Shown: positions 1-9,016 of the stretch, piece by piece
Layout: every line of letters starts with the position of its first letter
How positions within the stretch are numbered: position 1 is the first letter of the stretch
Assembly (NCBI GenBank): GCA_937958675.1
Contig: CALGND010000142.1
Location: 1-64,000, forward strand
Source of the DNA: an uncultured Granulosicoccaceae bacterium
Lineage (GTDB): Bacteria > Pseudomonadota > Gammaproteobacteria > Granulosicoccales > Granulosicoccaceae
Length of the DNA stretch: 64,000 bases
Direction: 5' to 3'
Translations under genes and position numbers: made by a program
Notes under the pieces: generated by a model
What the model saw: only the letters and a program-made list of their open reading frames with translations
What the model was told of the DNA's origin: nothing
Database searches by the model: none

Positions 1-153
1 GTTATCGGTGGCCTTAATCCTAAGCCGATCAGCGCCACAATAGAGGCAGGAGGGCCTGTGAAAGGGCTTGGCCCAGATCTCAATCCCTTTTTGTCGATGA
101 ACGCGTTCGACTTCAAGGCCCGGAATACCTACAATGCGAGAGGCGAGGGACAT
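1..153 (-). CDS. ISL3-like transposase, N-terminal part (runs off window)
   Basis: The minus strand has an open frame from an ATG at 153 to the window edge, 51 codons. The product begins MSLASRIVGIPGLEV and contains a C-x2-C pair (CLYCG). This resembles the N-terminal zinc-finger region of ISL3-family transposases, where a GLEV-type strand precedes a CxxCG knuckle. The frame is intact as far as it can be seen. A GGCTCT-tipped 30-bp repeat upstream at 201-230 fits an ISL3 terminal repeat pointing inward towards this gene. The family call rests on a short N-terminus, so it is moderate. The rest of the gene and the other IS end lie outside the window. Confidence 0.6.
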   Translation of the reverse strand, partial: MSLASRIVGIPGLEVERVHRQKGIEIWAKPFHRPSCLYCGADRLRIKATDN

Positions 154-200
154 CGGTTATCTCCATTAAAATAATTTGTCGCAAAATCATTCTAATGAAT

Positions 201-230
201 GCCGGTGTCCCCCGTTAATGATGTAGAGCC
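201..230 (-). repeat. Probable terminal inverted repeat of the ISL3-like element (copy 1)
   Basis: These 30 bp, read on the minus strand, start GGCTCTACATCATTAACG and run towards the transposase start at 153. This is the expected position and polarity of the left-reading element's 5' terminal repeat. A second copy at 287-316 matches at 28 of 30 positions in the same orientation. The partner end of the element is not in the window, so the pairing cannot be confirmed. Confidence 0.6.
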
Positions 231-288
231 GCACGGCCGCTGATTGGCCTGAATAATCGCCTTAAGCAGCGGTTAACACTTGGCGGGC
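231..288 (-). pseudogene. Decayed fragment of cpoB between two IS-end repeats
   Basis: These 58 bp align without gaps to 1119-1176, inside the intact cpoB, with 48 of 58 identical bases and the same orientation. Translated in the cpoB frame they read ARQVLTAA-stop-GDYSGQSAAV. The intact gene reads ARQVLTGVQDDYPGRSAAV, so a TAA now replaces the Gln codon. The homology ends exactly where the second repeat copy begins. It is a broken partial copy of cpoB, from an old local duplication or from another lineage carried in by the insertion sequence. Confidence 0.7.
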
Positions 289-316
289 CGGTGCCTCCCG
301 TTAATGATGTAGAGCC
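287..316 (-). repeat. Solo second copy of the IS terminal repeat (copy 2)
   Basis: This is a direct repeat of 201-230 with two mismatches, 86 bp further right. It has the GGCTCT tip outward at 316 in the same polarity. No transposase lies between the copies, only the cpoB-like fragment. It therefore looks like a leftover end from an earlier insertion or a one-ended transposition. Confidence 0.6.
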
Positions 317-334
317 CACCGCGATAGTGCCCGC

Positions 335-943
335 TTAGTTGTTTGGCGTAAGATTGCAGGCAACCTGCGCTTCAACTCGTGCAGTAAAACTCGTTACCGT
401 ACAAGAATACTCTTCCGGGCTTATGTGGGCATTTACAAAGTCTGTGCCCGAACTGTTGCACGCGCCGCCGGTTGCGGAGTCTACAAAGAAGCCGCCGTTG
501 GTACCACCTACGAAATCAGGACAACGCGCTACGCAAGAATCTCCAGCAGCGACATCAAAACAACGAATAGAAAAGTAACCTACATCGTCGGTCACGCGAT
601 TGACTACAGGCCGGTTATCTACACCATCCTCAAAAAACGGTCGATTTTCTGCGCTAAAGACAGCAGGGCTAAAGTTACCGTTGTCATCAAAGGCGACGAC
701 GGTATAAGTGCCCAAGTCAGTGACCGTATAGACTCGGTTACCTCGCACAGTAGACAAATAACGACTTCCTAATTGAACGTTATAGCCAGTAGCGCCTTCA
801 ACTGCATCCCATGTGAGCTGATTTCCACTGAGACTAACGTTTTGAACCATGGGTAGTTCGATTGCATAAGCTTGGGTCCAGCTTGTGCTAAGAAAAACAA
901 CCACCGCTAACGATCGTGCGAGTTTAAAAAAAGCCCTTCTCAT
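335..943 (-). CDS. Secreted Fn3-like, cysteine-containing protein of unknown function
   Basis: The product is 202 residues with a clear Sec signal peptide (basic MRRAFFKLAR, a hydrophobic stretch, AYA cleavage region near residue 27). Residues about 30-100 look like one fibronectin-III-type beta-sandwich: a LTWDAVEGATGYNVQLG strand pattern followed by TYTVVAFDDNGN. The C-terminal half has six cysteines (in RCFD, DSCVARCPD, GACNSS, EYSCTV, VACNL), which could form three disulfides. It lies downstream of cpoB in the same orientation but 130 bp away, next to insertion-sequence remnants. I do not recognise a named family. It is probably periplasmic or exported. Confidence 0.6.
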   Translation of the reverse strand: MRRAFFKLARSLAVVVFLSTSWTQAYAIELPMVQNVSLSGNQLTWDAVEGATGYNVQLGSRYLSTVRGNRVYTVTDLGTYTVVAFDDNGNFSPAVFSAENRPFFEDGVDNRPVVNRVTDDVGYFSIRCFDVAAGDSCVARCPDFVGGTNGGFFVDSATGGACNSSGTDFVNAHISPEEYSCTVTSFTARVEAQVACNLTPNN

Positions 944-1074
944 AGGATATTGTCCAGCTAAACGAGGGCTTTAGTGTATAGCCAGAACGCTCAAGGATTT
1001 AGGTAATATTCACGAATCGAAGCAAACTTGAAATGACTATTGGGCCATTCATCACAAAAAGTAGCGATAAGACA

Positions 1075-1938
1075 CTACCTTCCTTCACGATCCATCTTTT
1101 GCAGGCGTTTTCTTGCCAGCACGGCCGCTGATCGGCCTGGATAATCGTCTTGAACGCCAGTTAGCACTTGGCGAGCTTCTGCAAAGCGTTGCTGCTCGTA
1201 GAGAGCAAACCCAATCTTCAGGCGCGCATCTGGCACCTTAGGACTGCCGGGAAAACTCCCAACAACGAAATTGAAGTTACGCAGCGCTTCGTTAAAATCA
1301 CGTTGTGCGTATTTTGCCTCGCCCTGCCAATACCAAGCATTATCTGTATAGGGGCCATCAGAGTATTCACCAATAAATTTGTCGAACGCCGAGATAGCGG
1401 CATCGTTCTGACCTCGCGCGAGTAAGTCGTACGCCTTGGTATAGGCAGACTTCTCAGCAGCGGTGGCTGGCCGCGTATTGTTGCCTACTGCAACGCGAGG
1501 CCTAGCAATGACAGCAGTTGGCTGAGAGTTGGAGGACCCGCTCGTGCTAGACGTTGGTTCATCATCCAACTCGTCATCAAATTCGTCATCTAGCTCATCC
1601 AAACCGCCCCCATCTAAACCAAGCCCACCCGCCGGACGGGATTCTAGATCCGTTATCCGCTTATCCGTATCGAGGTAGAGGTTTCGATTTCGCTTTTTTA
1701 GTGTTTCTATTTCGTTGTTAAGGGTTTCGATTTCGCCGCGTAAGCCACGAATCTCACCCTGCAGAGTGTCTACACGTTGTAACTGCTGCAACATGGACTG
1801 ATCGAGCACACGCTCTACTCGTTGTAAACGTTGATCGAGAGTTTTAACAGTCGCGCGTGCCTGCGCCTGAACAACCATTGGCATTGCAAGCAGCAGGGCG
1901 ATTGCAAGAGCTTGAGTTTTTAGTTGTTTTGCCCACAT
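1075..1938 (-). CDS. cpoB: CpoB (YbgF), cell-division coordinator of the Tol-Pal system
   Basis: This 287-residue periplasmic protein has a signal peptide (cleavage near VQAQA), a coiled-coil segment at residues ~30-95 that in the family drives trimerisation, a very acidic Gly/Asp linker (LDELDDEFDDELDDEP) and a C-terminal TPR domain with three repeats from ~155. CpoB links Tol-Pal function to septal peptidoglycan synthesis by binding TolA and PBP1B. It is the last gene of the tol-pal block, as in most gammaproteobacteria. The acidic linker is a notable local feature. A 58-bp stretch of its 3' third is duplicated at 231-288. Confidence 0.93.
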   Translation of the reverse strand: MWAKQLKTQALAIALLLAMPMVVQAQARATVKTLDQRLQRVERVLDQSMLQQLQRVDTLQGEIRGLRGEIETLNNEIETLKKRNRNLYLDTDKRITDLESRPAGGLGLDGGGLDELDDEFDDELDDEPTSSTSGSSNSQPTAVIARPRVAVGNNTRPATAAEKSAYTKAYDLLARGQNDAAISAFDKFIGEYSDGPYTDNAWYWQGEAKYAQRDFNEALRNFNFVVGSFPGSPKVPDARLKIGFALYEQQRFAEARQVLTGVQDDYPGRSAAVLARKRLQKMDREGR

Positions 1939-1997
1939 ACGCGTTCCCGTTAGTTAAAGCTTAATTACCCAAATTAATTACCTTATCGTGATAACAA

Positions 1998-2531
1998 CTA
2001 GTTAGGCACTTCAACTTCGTAAATAATGTTTACACGACGGTTTTTTGCCCACGCTTCGTTATTGTGGCCTTCGTCTACTGGAAGCTCTTCGCCGTAGCTC
2101 ACTGATCGAGTTTGCGCAGAGCTGACACCTTGCAGTTGTAACATTCTGCCAATAGCTTTAGATCGACTTTCTCCCAAAGCAATGTTGTACTCGCGCGTAC
2201 CACGCTCATCGGTATGGCCTTCGAGCCGCACACGCCCTTCAGGGTTTTGCGCAAGAAAACGACCATGCTGCGCAACGATATCTAGATACTCTGTTCGAAT
2301 CTCGGATTTATCGAAATCGAAATAGATAACGCGATCCAATGGCGCTCGGTTACCAATTGAACCCACATCATCAGCTTCGGTACCGCTTATATTGGAAGCG
2401 TCCGTGCCCGCCGCGATGCCGCCGGCACCATCAGCGCCAACACCAATGTCGCTCGTTTTGGGATTAGAACCACAGGCACTGAGTAACGACAGGCTTAATA
2501 CTGCGGATAAGATGATCGTTGACTGTTTCAT
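1998..2531 (-). CDS. pal: Pal, peptidoglycan-associated outer-membrane lipoprotein
   Basis: The product is 177 residues. A lipoprotein signal peptide ends in the lipobox LLSAC (Cys20). A low-complexity Gly/Ala/Asp linker follows, then an OmpA-like peptidoglycan-binding domain from ~70 with the DKSEIRTEY and GHTDERGTREYNIALGESR segments typical of Pal. The lipid tail anchors it in the outer membrane, where it binds peptidoglycan and TolB. It sits between tolB and cpoB. An AAGGGA ribosome-binding site precedes the ATG. Confidence 0.96.
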   Translation of the reverse strand: MKQSTIILSAVLSLSLLSACGSNPKTSDIGVGADGAGGIAAGTDASNISGTEADDVGSIGNRAPLDRVIYFDFDKSEIRTEYLDIVAQHGRFLAQNPEGRVRLEGHTDERGTREYNIALGESRSKAIGRMLQLQGVSSAQTRSVSYGEELPVDEGHNNEAWAKNRRVNIIYEVEVPN

Positions 2532-2683
2532 GAATTTGTATCCCTTATTTATTGTTGTACAGTTTATCTTTTAGTACAAACTAATTTTAATTGAGTCGCT
2601 TAGTCGAATTTTCGTATTATTTCGCAATCTGCCTAGCGCGGTCTCGCTGGCCAGACTCTGATAGCTTATGTCGGTCTTGGCCG

Positions 2684-3988
2684 TTATTTCGAGAATGGAG
2701 ACCAAGCCGGCTCCCTAACTCCACCCGAATCTAGCGTCAAGCGTTGAGCCACACTTCCATCGAGCGATACTGCGGCCAAAGCACCTCGCCCATTACTTTC
2801 GGTGGCGTATAGAATCATCTGGCCATTTGGTGCAAAGCTGGGTGATTCATCGAGTGAGCCATCGGATAATACTTGAAACAAACCAGAACCTATATCGATA
2901 GCAGCAATTTGATAACCCAAATTATTACCGTGGACAAATGCGATAGATTTGCCATCAGACGAAACGGTAGCACTCGCATTGTATTTACCTTCGAAGGTGA
3001 CACGCTTGGCTCTGCCACCACGCGCAGCTACTTGATAAATCTGGGGTCCGCCGCTGCGATCTGATGTAAACAAAATAGTGTTGTTGTCGAGCCAAACAGG
3101 TTCGGTATCGATTGCGGCGCTTTTCGTGACACGAGATCGTTTAGCGGTATTGATATCGTAAATATAGATTTCTGGATTGCCTTCAAACGATAGCGTAACC
3201 GCTAAGCGTGTGCCGTCAGGCGACCAACTAGGAGCGCCGTTGATACCTGGCTGAGATATGATTTTCTTGCGGCTACCTTTTTGTCGGTCTTGAATGTATA
3301 TCGCTGAGCGCCGTTTGTTCTCGAATGAGACATAAGCGATACGGATGCCATCTGGCGCCCAAGATGGAGACAGTATCGGCCGCGGCGACGTTAACATCGA
3401 CTGCGGATTTCTGCCGTCAGCATCAGCAAGTTGAAGTTTGTAAATGCGGTTCTGCCGAGTACCTTCCACTGATACGAAGGCAATCTGCGTATTAAACGCT
3501 CCACGAATACCAAGAATTTCTAAATACACTTCATCCGCTATTTGGTGAGCGGCATTTCGCAATGTTTGATCATCAACTTTGAAGTTAAACCCGGTAAGTA
3601 GCTTTTGCTGCGAGACATCAAACAATTGAAAGTCGATGCTATATGCACCGCTGTCAGGCTTGATACCGCCTATCAACAAGTAGTCAGCACCCGAGAGATT
3701 CCAGTTAGAATAACGCGGCACGTCACCGCTAACCGGACTAGCAATGAGGTCCTCGCGGTTAAGAGGCGAAAAGTTGCCACTGCGCTGAAGATCATCAGTC
3801 ACTATTTGAGCGATATCTTCAGGTGCTTCACCACTACCAGTCCATCCAAATGGCACGATTGCGATGGGGATGGCGTTATTACCGCCTTGAGTAATCTCAA
3901 TTTCGATAACGGCATGGGATGCAGAGGCAACGCACAGTAATACCAGCCCAACCGATCGTAGTAACCACTGTTTGATACTCTGTTTCAC
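2684..3988 (-). CDS. tolB: TolB, periplasmic beta-propeller of the Tol-Pal system
   Basis: The 434-residue product has a Sec signal peptide (VLLCVASASHA), an N-terminal alpha/beta domain (to ~165) and a six-bladed beta-propeller with repeated SPSWSPDG- and PVWLDN-type blade motifs. It shuttles between Pal and TolA. The start is GTG with an AAGGG ribosome-binding site seven bases upstream. It sits 38 bp after tolA and 152 bp before pal, a gap that could hold a separate pal promoter. Length and architecture match the family. Confidence 0.96.
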   Translation of the reverse strand: MKQSIKQWLLRSVGLVLLCVASASHAVIEIEITQGGNNAIPIAIVPFGWTGSGEAPEDIAQIVTDDLQRSGNFSPLNREDLIASPVSGDVPRYSNWNLSGADYLLIGGIKPDSGAYSIDFQLFDVSQQKLLTGFNFKVDDQTLRNAAHQIADEVYLEILGIRGAFNTQIAFVSVEGTRQNRIYKLQLADADGRNPQSMLTSPRPILSPSWAPDGIRIAYVSFENKRRSAIYIQDRQKGSRKKIISQPGINGAPSWSPDGTRLAVTLSFEGNPEIYIYDINTAKRSRVTKSAAIDTEPVWLDNNTILFTSDRSGGPQIYQVAARGGRAKRVTFEGKYNASATVSSDGKSIAFVHGNNLGYQIAAIDIGSGLFQVLSDGSLDESPSFAPNGQMILYATESNGRGALAAVSLDGSVAQRLTLDSGGVREPAWSPFSK

Positions 3989-4026
3989 TTATTACCCTTG
4001 TGTTTATTTAATAAAACGCGTTTTGG

Positions 4027-5748
4027 CTAGCTTTTAGGCTGGAATCGAAAGCGGATCCGCCTATCAAAGACGTCAGCAGACGGCGCAGCCGGCAATGGCG
4101 ACGCAGCCCAGACTGCATTTTCCACGGATTTACGCAATGCCGCATTATTATTTGTACAGGATTCAACATCGACATCAATCACTTCACCACTCTGAATCTG
4201 AATGACACTAACAATGCATTCCACCTCACCCACATTCCGCGGCTCCCGCCACTTAGCGGCGACGCGGCGCTTGATTGAAGAAACGTATTTACCTTTGGCC
4301 AACTTTGCTCGTGCTATAGCTTGCCTTTGCTCGCGTTGGCTTTGCTCCGATTGGGCAGCTAAAGCGGCTAAACGTTCCGCCTCTTCTTTATCAGCTTTCT
4401 CTTTTGCAAGCCTTGCGCGCCGCTTACGATCGGCTTCGGCCTGTTCTTTTTTTTTCAGTTCTGCAACGCGCCTTGCTTCTGCTTCAGCCGCCTGTTTTTC
4501 TTGCTCAGCCCGTTTTGCGGCAGCAACCGCCGCCAGCCTCTCTTGTTCTGCTTTTGCCTCGGCCGCAGCTTGTGCTGCCGCCTGCCTCTCTTCTTCAGCC
4601 TTTGCTATCGCTGCAGCCTGCGCCTGTTCAGCAGCCACTCGCTTCGCCTCTTCGGCAGCTGCCTGTTGCCTGGCTAACTCAGCTTGTTTCTGTGCTTCCG
4701 CGGCCTGCGCCGCTAGCTCCGCTTGCTTTTGTTCTTCTGCTGCTTTCAGCTCCGCAAGTTCTGCAGCTTTTTCTTCTTCTAATCTTTTTTGATCGAGTAG
4801 GCGCTTTTCTTCTTGCTGCTTGGCTAGCAGCTTCTGCTGCTCTATCGCTCGCTTAAGTTTTTCTTGTTCTTCGGCGGCTAGACGACGCTCCTCATCGAGC
4901 TCTTCTTGTTTTTTTGCTTCCTCGGCCTCGCGTTTTTTCTTTAAGGCTTCTTCGCGCAGCTTTTCAGCTTCTTTTGTCTCTTCGATAATTTGCTGGCGTT
5001 TTTCTTCGGCAATGCGGGCTTGTTCTTCGAGACGAGCCTTTTCTTCGGCGGCTATACGAGTTTCTTCCGCCAGTTGTCGATTGCGTTCTTCAGCTTCTTT
5101 CTGTAATTGCAATTGGCGTTCGCGATCAGCATCCGCTTGCAAGCGTGCTTCTTCGATGCGTTTGGTTTCTTGTTGTAATCGTTCTTGAGCTTCTGCTATT
5201 TGCTTCTCTTCTTGCAAACGTTGTTGCCGCAATTGATCCAATTGCGCCTGGCGATCGAATAGCTGTTGCTGAGTGAGTGTGTTTTGTTGCTCGCGCAGGG
5301 CCTCTATTTGTGCTTGCTCAGCTTCGGCTTTGGCTTGTTGCACTTGGCGCTGCAGTTCAAGCTCGCTTGCCTGGTTTTGCAACTCCTCTATTCGGGCTTT
5401 TTCTTGAATGGATTCTTGACGCTGTTGCTCAGTCAGCAATTCAGTTTCCTGCAGCTCAGCTTCGGCCGCTAGCCTGGCATCTTCAAGCGCTTGCAGCGTT
5501 TCGATTCGCTCATCTTCCTCTGCGTCCGCTATGCGTTGTTTTTCGTCTTCTAGTGCTTTTAAACGCTCAACCTGTGCTTGAATATCTTCTTCACTAATCA
5601 ATGTTGAATCTATCGGCACAACATTGCTTTCGGAGGAAATTGGCGATGGTAGTTGCTGCCCCTTGTATATCAGCGCTGCGATCAGCCCACCATGAAGTAA
5701 AATCGAAACTAAAATAGCAACAGGATGTTTTTTTATTAAAGCAAACAT
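4027..5748 (-). CDS. tolA: TolA, inner-membrane to periplasm spanning protein
   Basis: I place the start at the ATG at 5748 (MFALIKKHPVAILVS), one base after the tolR stop; an upstream extension would overlap tolR. The 573-residue product has one N-terminal membrane helix (residues ~8-28), then a very long Gln/Glu/Ala/Lys/Arg-rich helix from ~60 to ~475, and a C-terminal globular domain with two cysteines (VECIVSV, ESCTN), as in TolA domain III. TolA uses the proton motive force through TolQR to pull on Pal. The helical domain is clearly longer than in the 421-residue E. coli protein. Its repetitive DNA gives long antisense Ala/Ser-rich frames that are not genes. Confidence 0.94.
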   Translation of the reverse strand: MFALIKKHPVAILVSILLHGGLIAALIYKGQQLPSPISSESNVVPIDSTLISEEDIQAQVERLKALEDEKQRIADAEEDERIETLQALEDARLAAEAELQETELLTEQQRQESIQEKARIEELQNQASELELQRQVQQAKAEAEQAQIEALREQQNTLTQQQLFDRQAQLDQLRQQRLQEEKQIAEAQERLQQETKRIEEARLQADADRERQLQLQKEAEERNRQLAEETRIAAEEKARLEEQARIAEEKRQQIIEETKEAEKLREEALKKKREAEEAKKQEELDEERRLAAEEQEKLKRAIEQQKLLAKQQEEKRLLDQKRLEEEKAAELAELKAAEEQKQAELAAQAAEAQKQAELARQQAAAEEAKRVAAEQAQAAAIAKAEEERQAAAQAAAEAKAEQERLAAVAAAKRAEQEKQAAEAEARRVAELKKKEQAEADRKRRARLAKEKADKEEAERLAALAAQSEQSQREQRQAIARAKLAKGKYVSSIKRRVAAKWREPRNVGEVECIVSVIQIQSGEVIDVDVESCTNNNAALRKSVENAVWAASPLPAAPSADVFDRRIRFRFQPKS

Positions 5749-5749
5749 G

Positions 5750-6196
5750 CTAGTTAGTAGGTTGCTCCGTCTGCAACCCAACCTTATCCGCACCTGCTAA
5801 TTGCAAAGTAACCATCGCTTGAACAATTTGGCCGTAATCAATCGAGCTATCACCGGCCACCAAAACAGATCGATCAGGATCCAAACGCAACACCGCAGCG
5901 GCTAGTTTTTGAATCTCTAGTTGATCCAATGGTGATTCAGGATCATCGCCAACGTTTAGGAACCACTGCCCGCCGCTATCAACAGACAACACTAATGGCT
6001 CTTGTCCTTGGCCATCATCCTGAATCGGTGCGGCAGCAGCATCAGGCAGATCTATCTCAACGCCTGTTTGTAATAGCGGTGCAGTGATCATAAAAATAAC
6101 TAATAGCACCAACATGACATCGATATACGGCACCACGTTTATCTCTGCTACTTGCCGGCGTGTACGACGCCTGGATTGAGATTGAGAATGCCTCAT
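5750..6196 (-). CDS. tolR: TolR, proton-channel subunit (ExbD family)
   Basis: The 148-residue product has a basic N-terminus (SRRRTRRQ), the family signature INVVPYIDVMLVLLVIFM with the membrane Asp needed for proton flow, and a periplasmic ExbD/TolR domain. It forms the energising complex with TolQ and TolA. It is packed tightly: tolQ ends 3 bp upstream and tolA begins 1 bp downstream. Confidence 0.96.
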   Translation of the reverse strand: MRHSQSQSRRRTRRQVAEINVVPYIDVMLVLLVIFMITAPLLQTGVEIDLPDAAAAPIQDDGQGQEPLVLSVDSGGQWFLNVGDDPESPLDQLEIQKLAAAVLRLDPDRSVLVAGDSSIDYGQIVQAMVTLQLAGADKVGLQTEQPTN

Positions 6197-6199
6197 TGC

Positions 6200-6895
6200 T
6201 TAACTTTCCATCTCCGACTGATGGCGCCGAATAGCTTGGCGTTGCAATACCGTTGAGAATTCATCCGAAAAATTGTCGTAACGGTTAAGCAGACGATCAG
6301 CATCAGTGGCAAAGCGATTGTAAAAAATTACGGCAGGGATCGCAGCAAACAATCCAATGGCAGTAGCGATCAAGGCTTCAGCAATACCTGGCGCAACCAT
6401 CGCCAAAGTGGCTTGTTGAACATTACCCAAAGCAGTAAACGAATTCATGATGCCCCACACGGTGCCAAACAATCCGATGTAAGGGCTGATGGAACCAACA
6501 GTAGCTAGAAACGGCAAGTGTTGTTCGATGACATCAGCTTCACGAGCCACAGCGATTCGCATCGCACGTCCAGACCCATCCATAATGACTTCGTCATTTT
6601 TAGTTTTGCGTCTTAAGCGACCAAATTCAGAAAAACCTGCTTCGAAGATTCGCTCTAAGCCATCAAGCGTACCGCGCCGCATCGTGAGTTTAGAATAAGT
6701 GCCGGAGATATCAGATGAGCCCCAGAAGTCATGCTCAAATGCTTCAGCAGATGAGCGGGCTCGACGCAGCTGAATAAGCTTAATACCAATAACGCCCCAG
6801 GACATTACAGATGCCAACGCCAAAATGGCCATGACTAACTGCACAACCGGACTGGCATGCAGTACCAGGTTAAGAATCGACATGTCAGTGTTCAC
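6200..6895 (-). CDS. tolQ: TolQ, proton-channel subunit (ExbB/MotA family)
   Basis: The 231-residue protein has three membrane helices: residues ~15-38, and a pair around ATVGSISPYIGLFGTVWGIM and PAVIFYN. These are the MotA/TolQ/ExbB hallmarks. The chosen start is GTG at 6895, giving MNTDMSILNL, which aligns with the TDMNILDL opening of E. coli TolQ. It overlaps the ybgC stop by 11 bases, suggesting translational coupling. ATG at 6883 is an alternative start. Confidence 0.95.
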   Translation of the reverse strand: MNTDMSILNLVLHASPVVQLVMAILALASVMSWGVIGIKLIQLRRARSSAEAFEHDFWGSSDISGTYSKLTMRRGTLDGLERIFEAGFSEFGRLRRKTKNDEVIMDGSGRAMRIAVAREADVIEQHLPFLATVGSISPYIGLFGTVWGIMNSFTALGNVQQATLAMVAPGIAEALIATAIGLFAAIPAVIFYNRFATDADRLLNRYDNFSDEFSTVLQRQAIRRHQSEMES

Positions 6896-7289
6896 AGGCC
6901 AGCGCCTCTTTTATAGTTACAGGAATACGTGTTGGACGTAGTGTATCCGCATCGACGCATGCAAGCCCCACTTTGGCGTTGCATAACAGCTTGTCGTCGC
7001 GTGTTACGGCTTGCTCCAGTTCAATGCTCGCCGGATTTATCGTCATTATATTGGCACTCACTAGGACCTGCTCGTTGAATCGAGCCGGTTGTTTGAAGTC
7101 AACACTGACATGACGTACTACGAACAACCGACGATGTTGGTGCTGCCAAACATCTAGCTCAATGCCACAGGCCCGCAAACACTCGGTTCTCGCTCGTTCC
7201 ATAAATTTTAAATAGTTGGCGTAATACACAATGCCACCGGCGTCAGTATCTTCGATGTAAACCCGAATTGGCAGGGAGTATTTTCGCAT
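6885..7289 (-). CDS. ybgC: YbgC, tol-pal associated acyl-CoA thioesterase
   Basis: This is a 134-residue hot-dog fold protein. The active-site region EDTDAGGIVYYANYLKFMERAR carries the catalytic Asp and the Y-x-N motif of 4HBT thioesterases of the YbgC type. It is the first gene of the tol cluster and overlaps tolQ. The ATG at 7289 is preferred over a TTG two codons upstream. The family is linked to phospholipid or acyl-carrier metabolism; its role beside Tol-Pal is not settled. Confidence 0.93.
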   Translation of the reverse strand: MRKYSLPIRVYIEDTDAGGIVYYANYLKFMERARTECLRACGIELDVWQHQHRRLFVVRHVSVDFKQPARFNEQVLVSANIMTINPASIELEQAVTRDDKLLCNAKVGLACVDADTLRPTRIPVTIKEALACEH

Positions 7290-7401
7290 ACGCAAGTATT
7301 ACAAACATATTGCAGAAAATACAGGCGACAAGTCGCCTACTATAATGAATTTTCTCGATTTTTAACGCTTGAGCTTGATTCAGCTCGTTGCTGTTCGGAA
7401 A

Positions 7402-8421
7402 TCAATCAGGATTGACGACAGCATCCGGCGCTTGGAGCCCGAAATGTCGATAGGTGTTTGCTGTGACAACTCGCCCTCGTGGCGTTCGCATTAGCAATCC
7501 TTGTTGGATCAAATAAGGTTCAATCACCTCTTCTATCGTGCCTGCTTCCTCGCTCAAAGCGGCACCCAGGTTATCCACACCCACTGGACCTCCTTCAAAC
7601 TTTTCAATAATGGCCATTAGTAAGCGCCTATCCATGGCATCCAGCCCGAGGCGATCAACTTTGAGTAAATTGAGCGCCTGATCCGCGACCTCCTTTGAGA
7701 TCGAACCATCTGATCGAATATCAGCAAAATCACGCACTCTACGCAATAGACGGTTCGCAATACGAGGCGTGCCTCGAGAACGTCGCGCAATTTCTGTACA
7801 GCCACCATCATCGATTGGCACGTCCAATAAACCTGCAGAGCGCGCAACAATACCGGCAAGATCCTCCGTTGCGTAAAATTCAAGCCGTTGCACAATACCG
7901 AAGCGATCTCGCAATGGCGACGTTAGCAAACCTGCACGCGTAGTAGCGCCTACTAAAGTGAAAGGCGGTAGATCAATTTTGAACGATCGGGCTGACACTC
8001 CTTCGCCGGTCATGATATCGATCTGGTAGTCCTCCATCGCCGGGTACAGTACTTCTTCGACGAGCGCACTCATGCGATGTATTTCATCGATGAATAAAAC
8101 GTCGTTGGCTTCAAGGTTAGTCAGGATTGCTGCCAAATCACCCGGGCGTTCAAGCACGGGTCCTGAGGTATGTAATATCCGTACATCCAATTCATTGGCA
8201 ATGATATTAGCTAATGTCGTTTTGCCTAGCCCAGGTGGGCCAAACAGCAGAACATGATCGAGCGCTTCTTTACGCTTGGTTGCTGCCGCAATAAACAACT
8301 CCATTTGCTCAGCAATAGCAGGCTGACCACGATACTCGGCCAGCATTTTGGGGCGCATGGCGCGTTCTTGCGCATCTTCGCTACGCGAGTCAGCACCGAT
8401 TACTCGATCATCTTCTGTCAT
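7402..8421 (-). CDS. ruvB: RuvB, Holliday-junction branch-migration ATPase
   Basis: The 339-residue AAA+ motor shows Walker [10 protein letters not shown] (~62-70), Walker B LFIDEIHR and sensor GATTRAGLL, followed by a C-terminal winged-helix domain ending TPRGRVVT. With RuvA it drives branch migration of Holliday junctions. It lies four bases downstream of ruvA, in the order ruvC-ruvA-ruvB. Length is normal. Confidence 0.98.
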   Translation of the reverse strand: MTEDDRVIGADSRSEDAQERAMRPKMLAEYRGQPAIAEQMELFIAAATKRKEALDHVLLFGPPGLGKTTLANIIANELDVRILHTSGPVLERPGDLAAILTNLEANDVLFIDEIHRMSALVEEVLYPAMEDYQIDIMTGEGVSARSFKIDLPPFTLVGATTRAGLLTSPLRDRFGIVQRLEFYATEDLAGIVARSAGLLDVPIDDGGCTEIARRSRGTPRIANRLLRRVRDFADIRSDGSISKEVADQALNLLKVDRLGLDAMDRRLLMAIIEKFEGGPVGVDNLGAALSEEAGTIEEVIEPYLIQQGLLMRTPRGRVVTANTYRHFGLQAPDAVVNPD

Positions 8422-8425
8422 GGCT

Positions 8426-9016
8426 TTATAACCTGATGCTACGTAGGGCGGCGCGAATCATTTCTTCAACGCTTTGATCATCTGTGGTGTTCTTTTCTAT
8501 TAAGCGCTTCGCTTCAGCGGCCTTGTAACCTAAAGCAAGCAGTGCTTCTTCCGCTTGAGCTTTAGCAGAGGAAGGTGCAGCGGCGGTGTCGCCTGCTGGC
8601 AAGGCTACCGTAAAAGTATCAACCTTATCTTGTAGCTCCACAATTAAACGCTCGGCTGTTTTCTTACCGATACCGGGAACCTTGGTTAAAGCGACAGTAT
8701 CTTTGTTTGCAACGTAGGCAAAAAACTCATCGGTTGATAAGCCCGATAAAATTGATAGCGCAACCTTAGCACCCACGCCATTGACTTTTAATAGTGCACG
8801 AAACGTTGCACGTTCAGTTGGCGTTGCAAACCCAAACAACAACTGAGCATCTTCACGGACCACAAAGTGTGTCAGCAACTGTACTGTTTCACCTGCAGCT
8901 GGTAACTCATAGTAAGTTGACATTGGCACTTCGACTTCATAGCCCACACCACTGACATCAATTAGCAGCGATGGTGGATTTTTTGTCAGTAGCGTACCCC
9001 TTAAACGACCAATCAT
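8426..9016 (-). CDS. ruvA: RuvA, Holliday-junction DNA-binding subunit
   Basis: The 196-residue product has an OB-fold N-terminal domain ([10 protein letters not shown]), helix-hairpin-helix motifs ([16 protein letters not shown] and [16 protein letters not shown]) and a C-terminal RuvB-contacting domain ([14 protein letters not shown]). It binds the four-way junction as a tetramer. The ATG overlaps the ruvC stop by four bases, so the two are probably translationally coupled. Confidence 0.98.
   Translation of the reverse strand: MIGRLRGTLLTKNPPSLLIDVSGVGYEVEVPMSTYYELPAAGETVQLLTHFVVREDAQLLFGFATPTERATFRALLKVNGVGAKVALSILSGLSTDEFFAYVANKDTVALTKVPGIGKKTAERLIVELQDKVDTFTVALPAGDTAAAPSSAKAQAEEALLALGYKAAEAKRLIEKNTTDDQSVEEMIRAALRSIRL

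Noticed and set aside
4202-5597. Long plus-strand frames rich in Ala, Ser and Leu
   Set aside because: They are antisense to the repetitive tolA helix region; composition mirrors its codons and they lack ribosome-binding sites or motifs.
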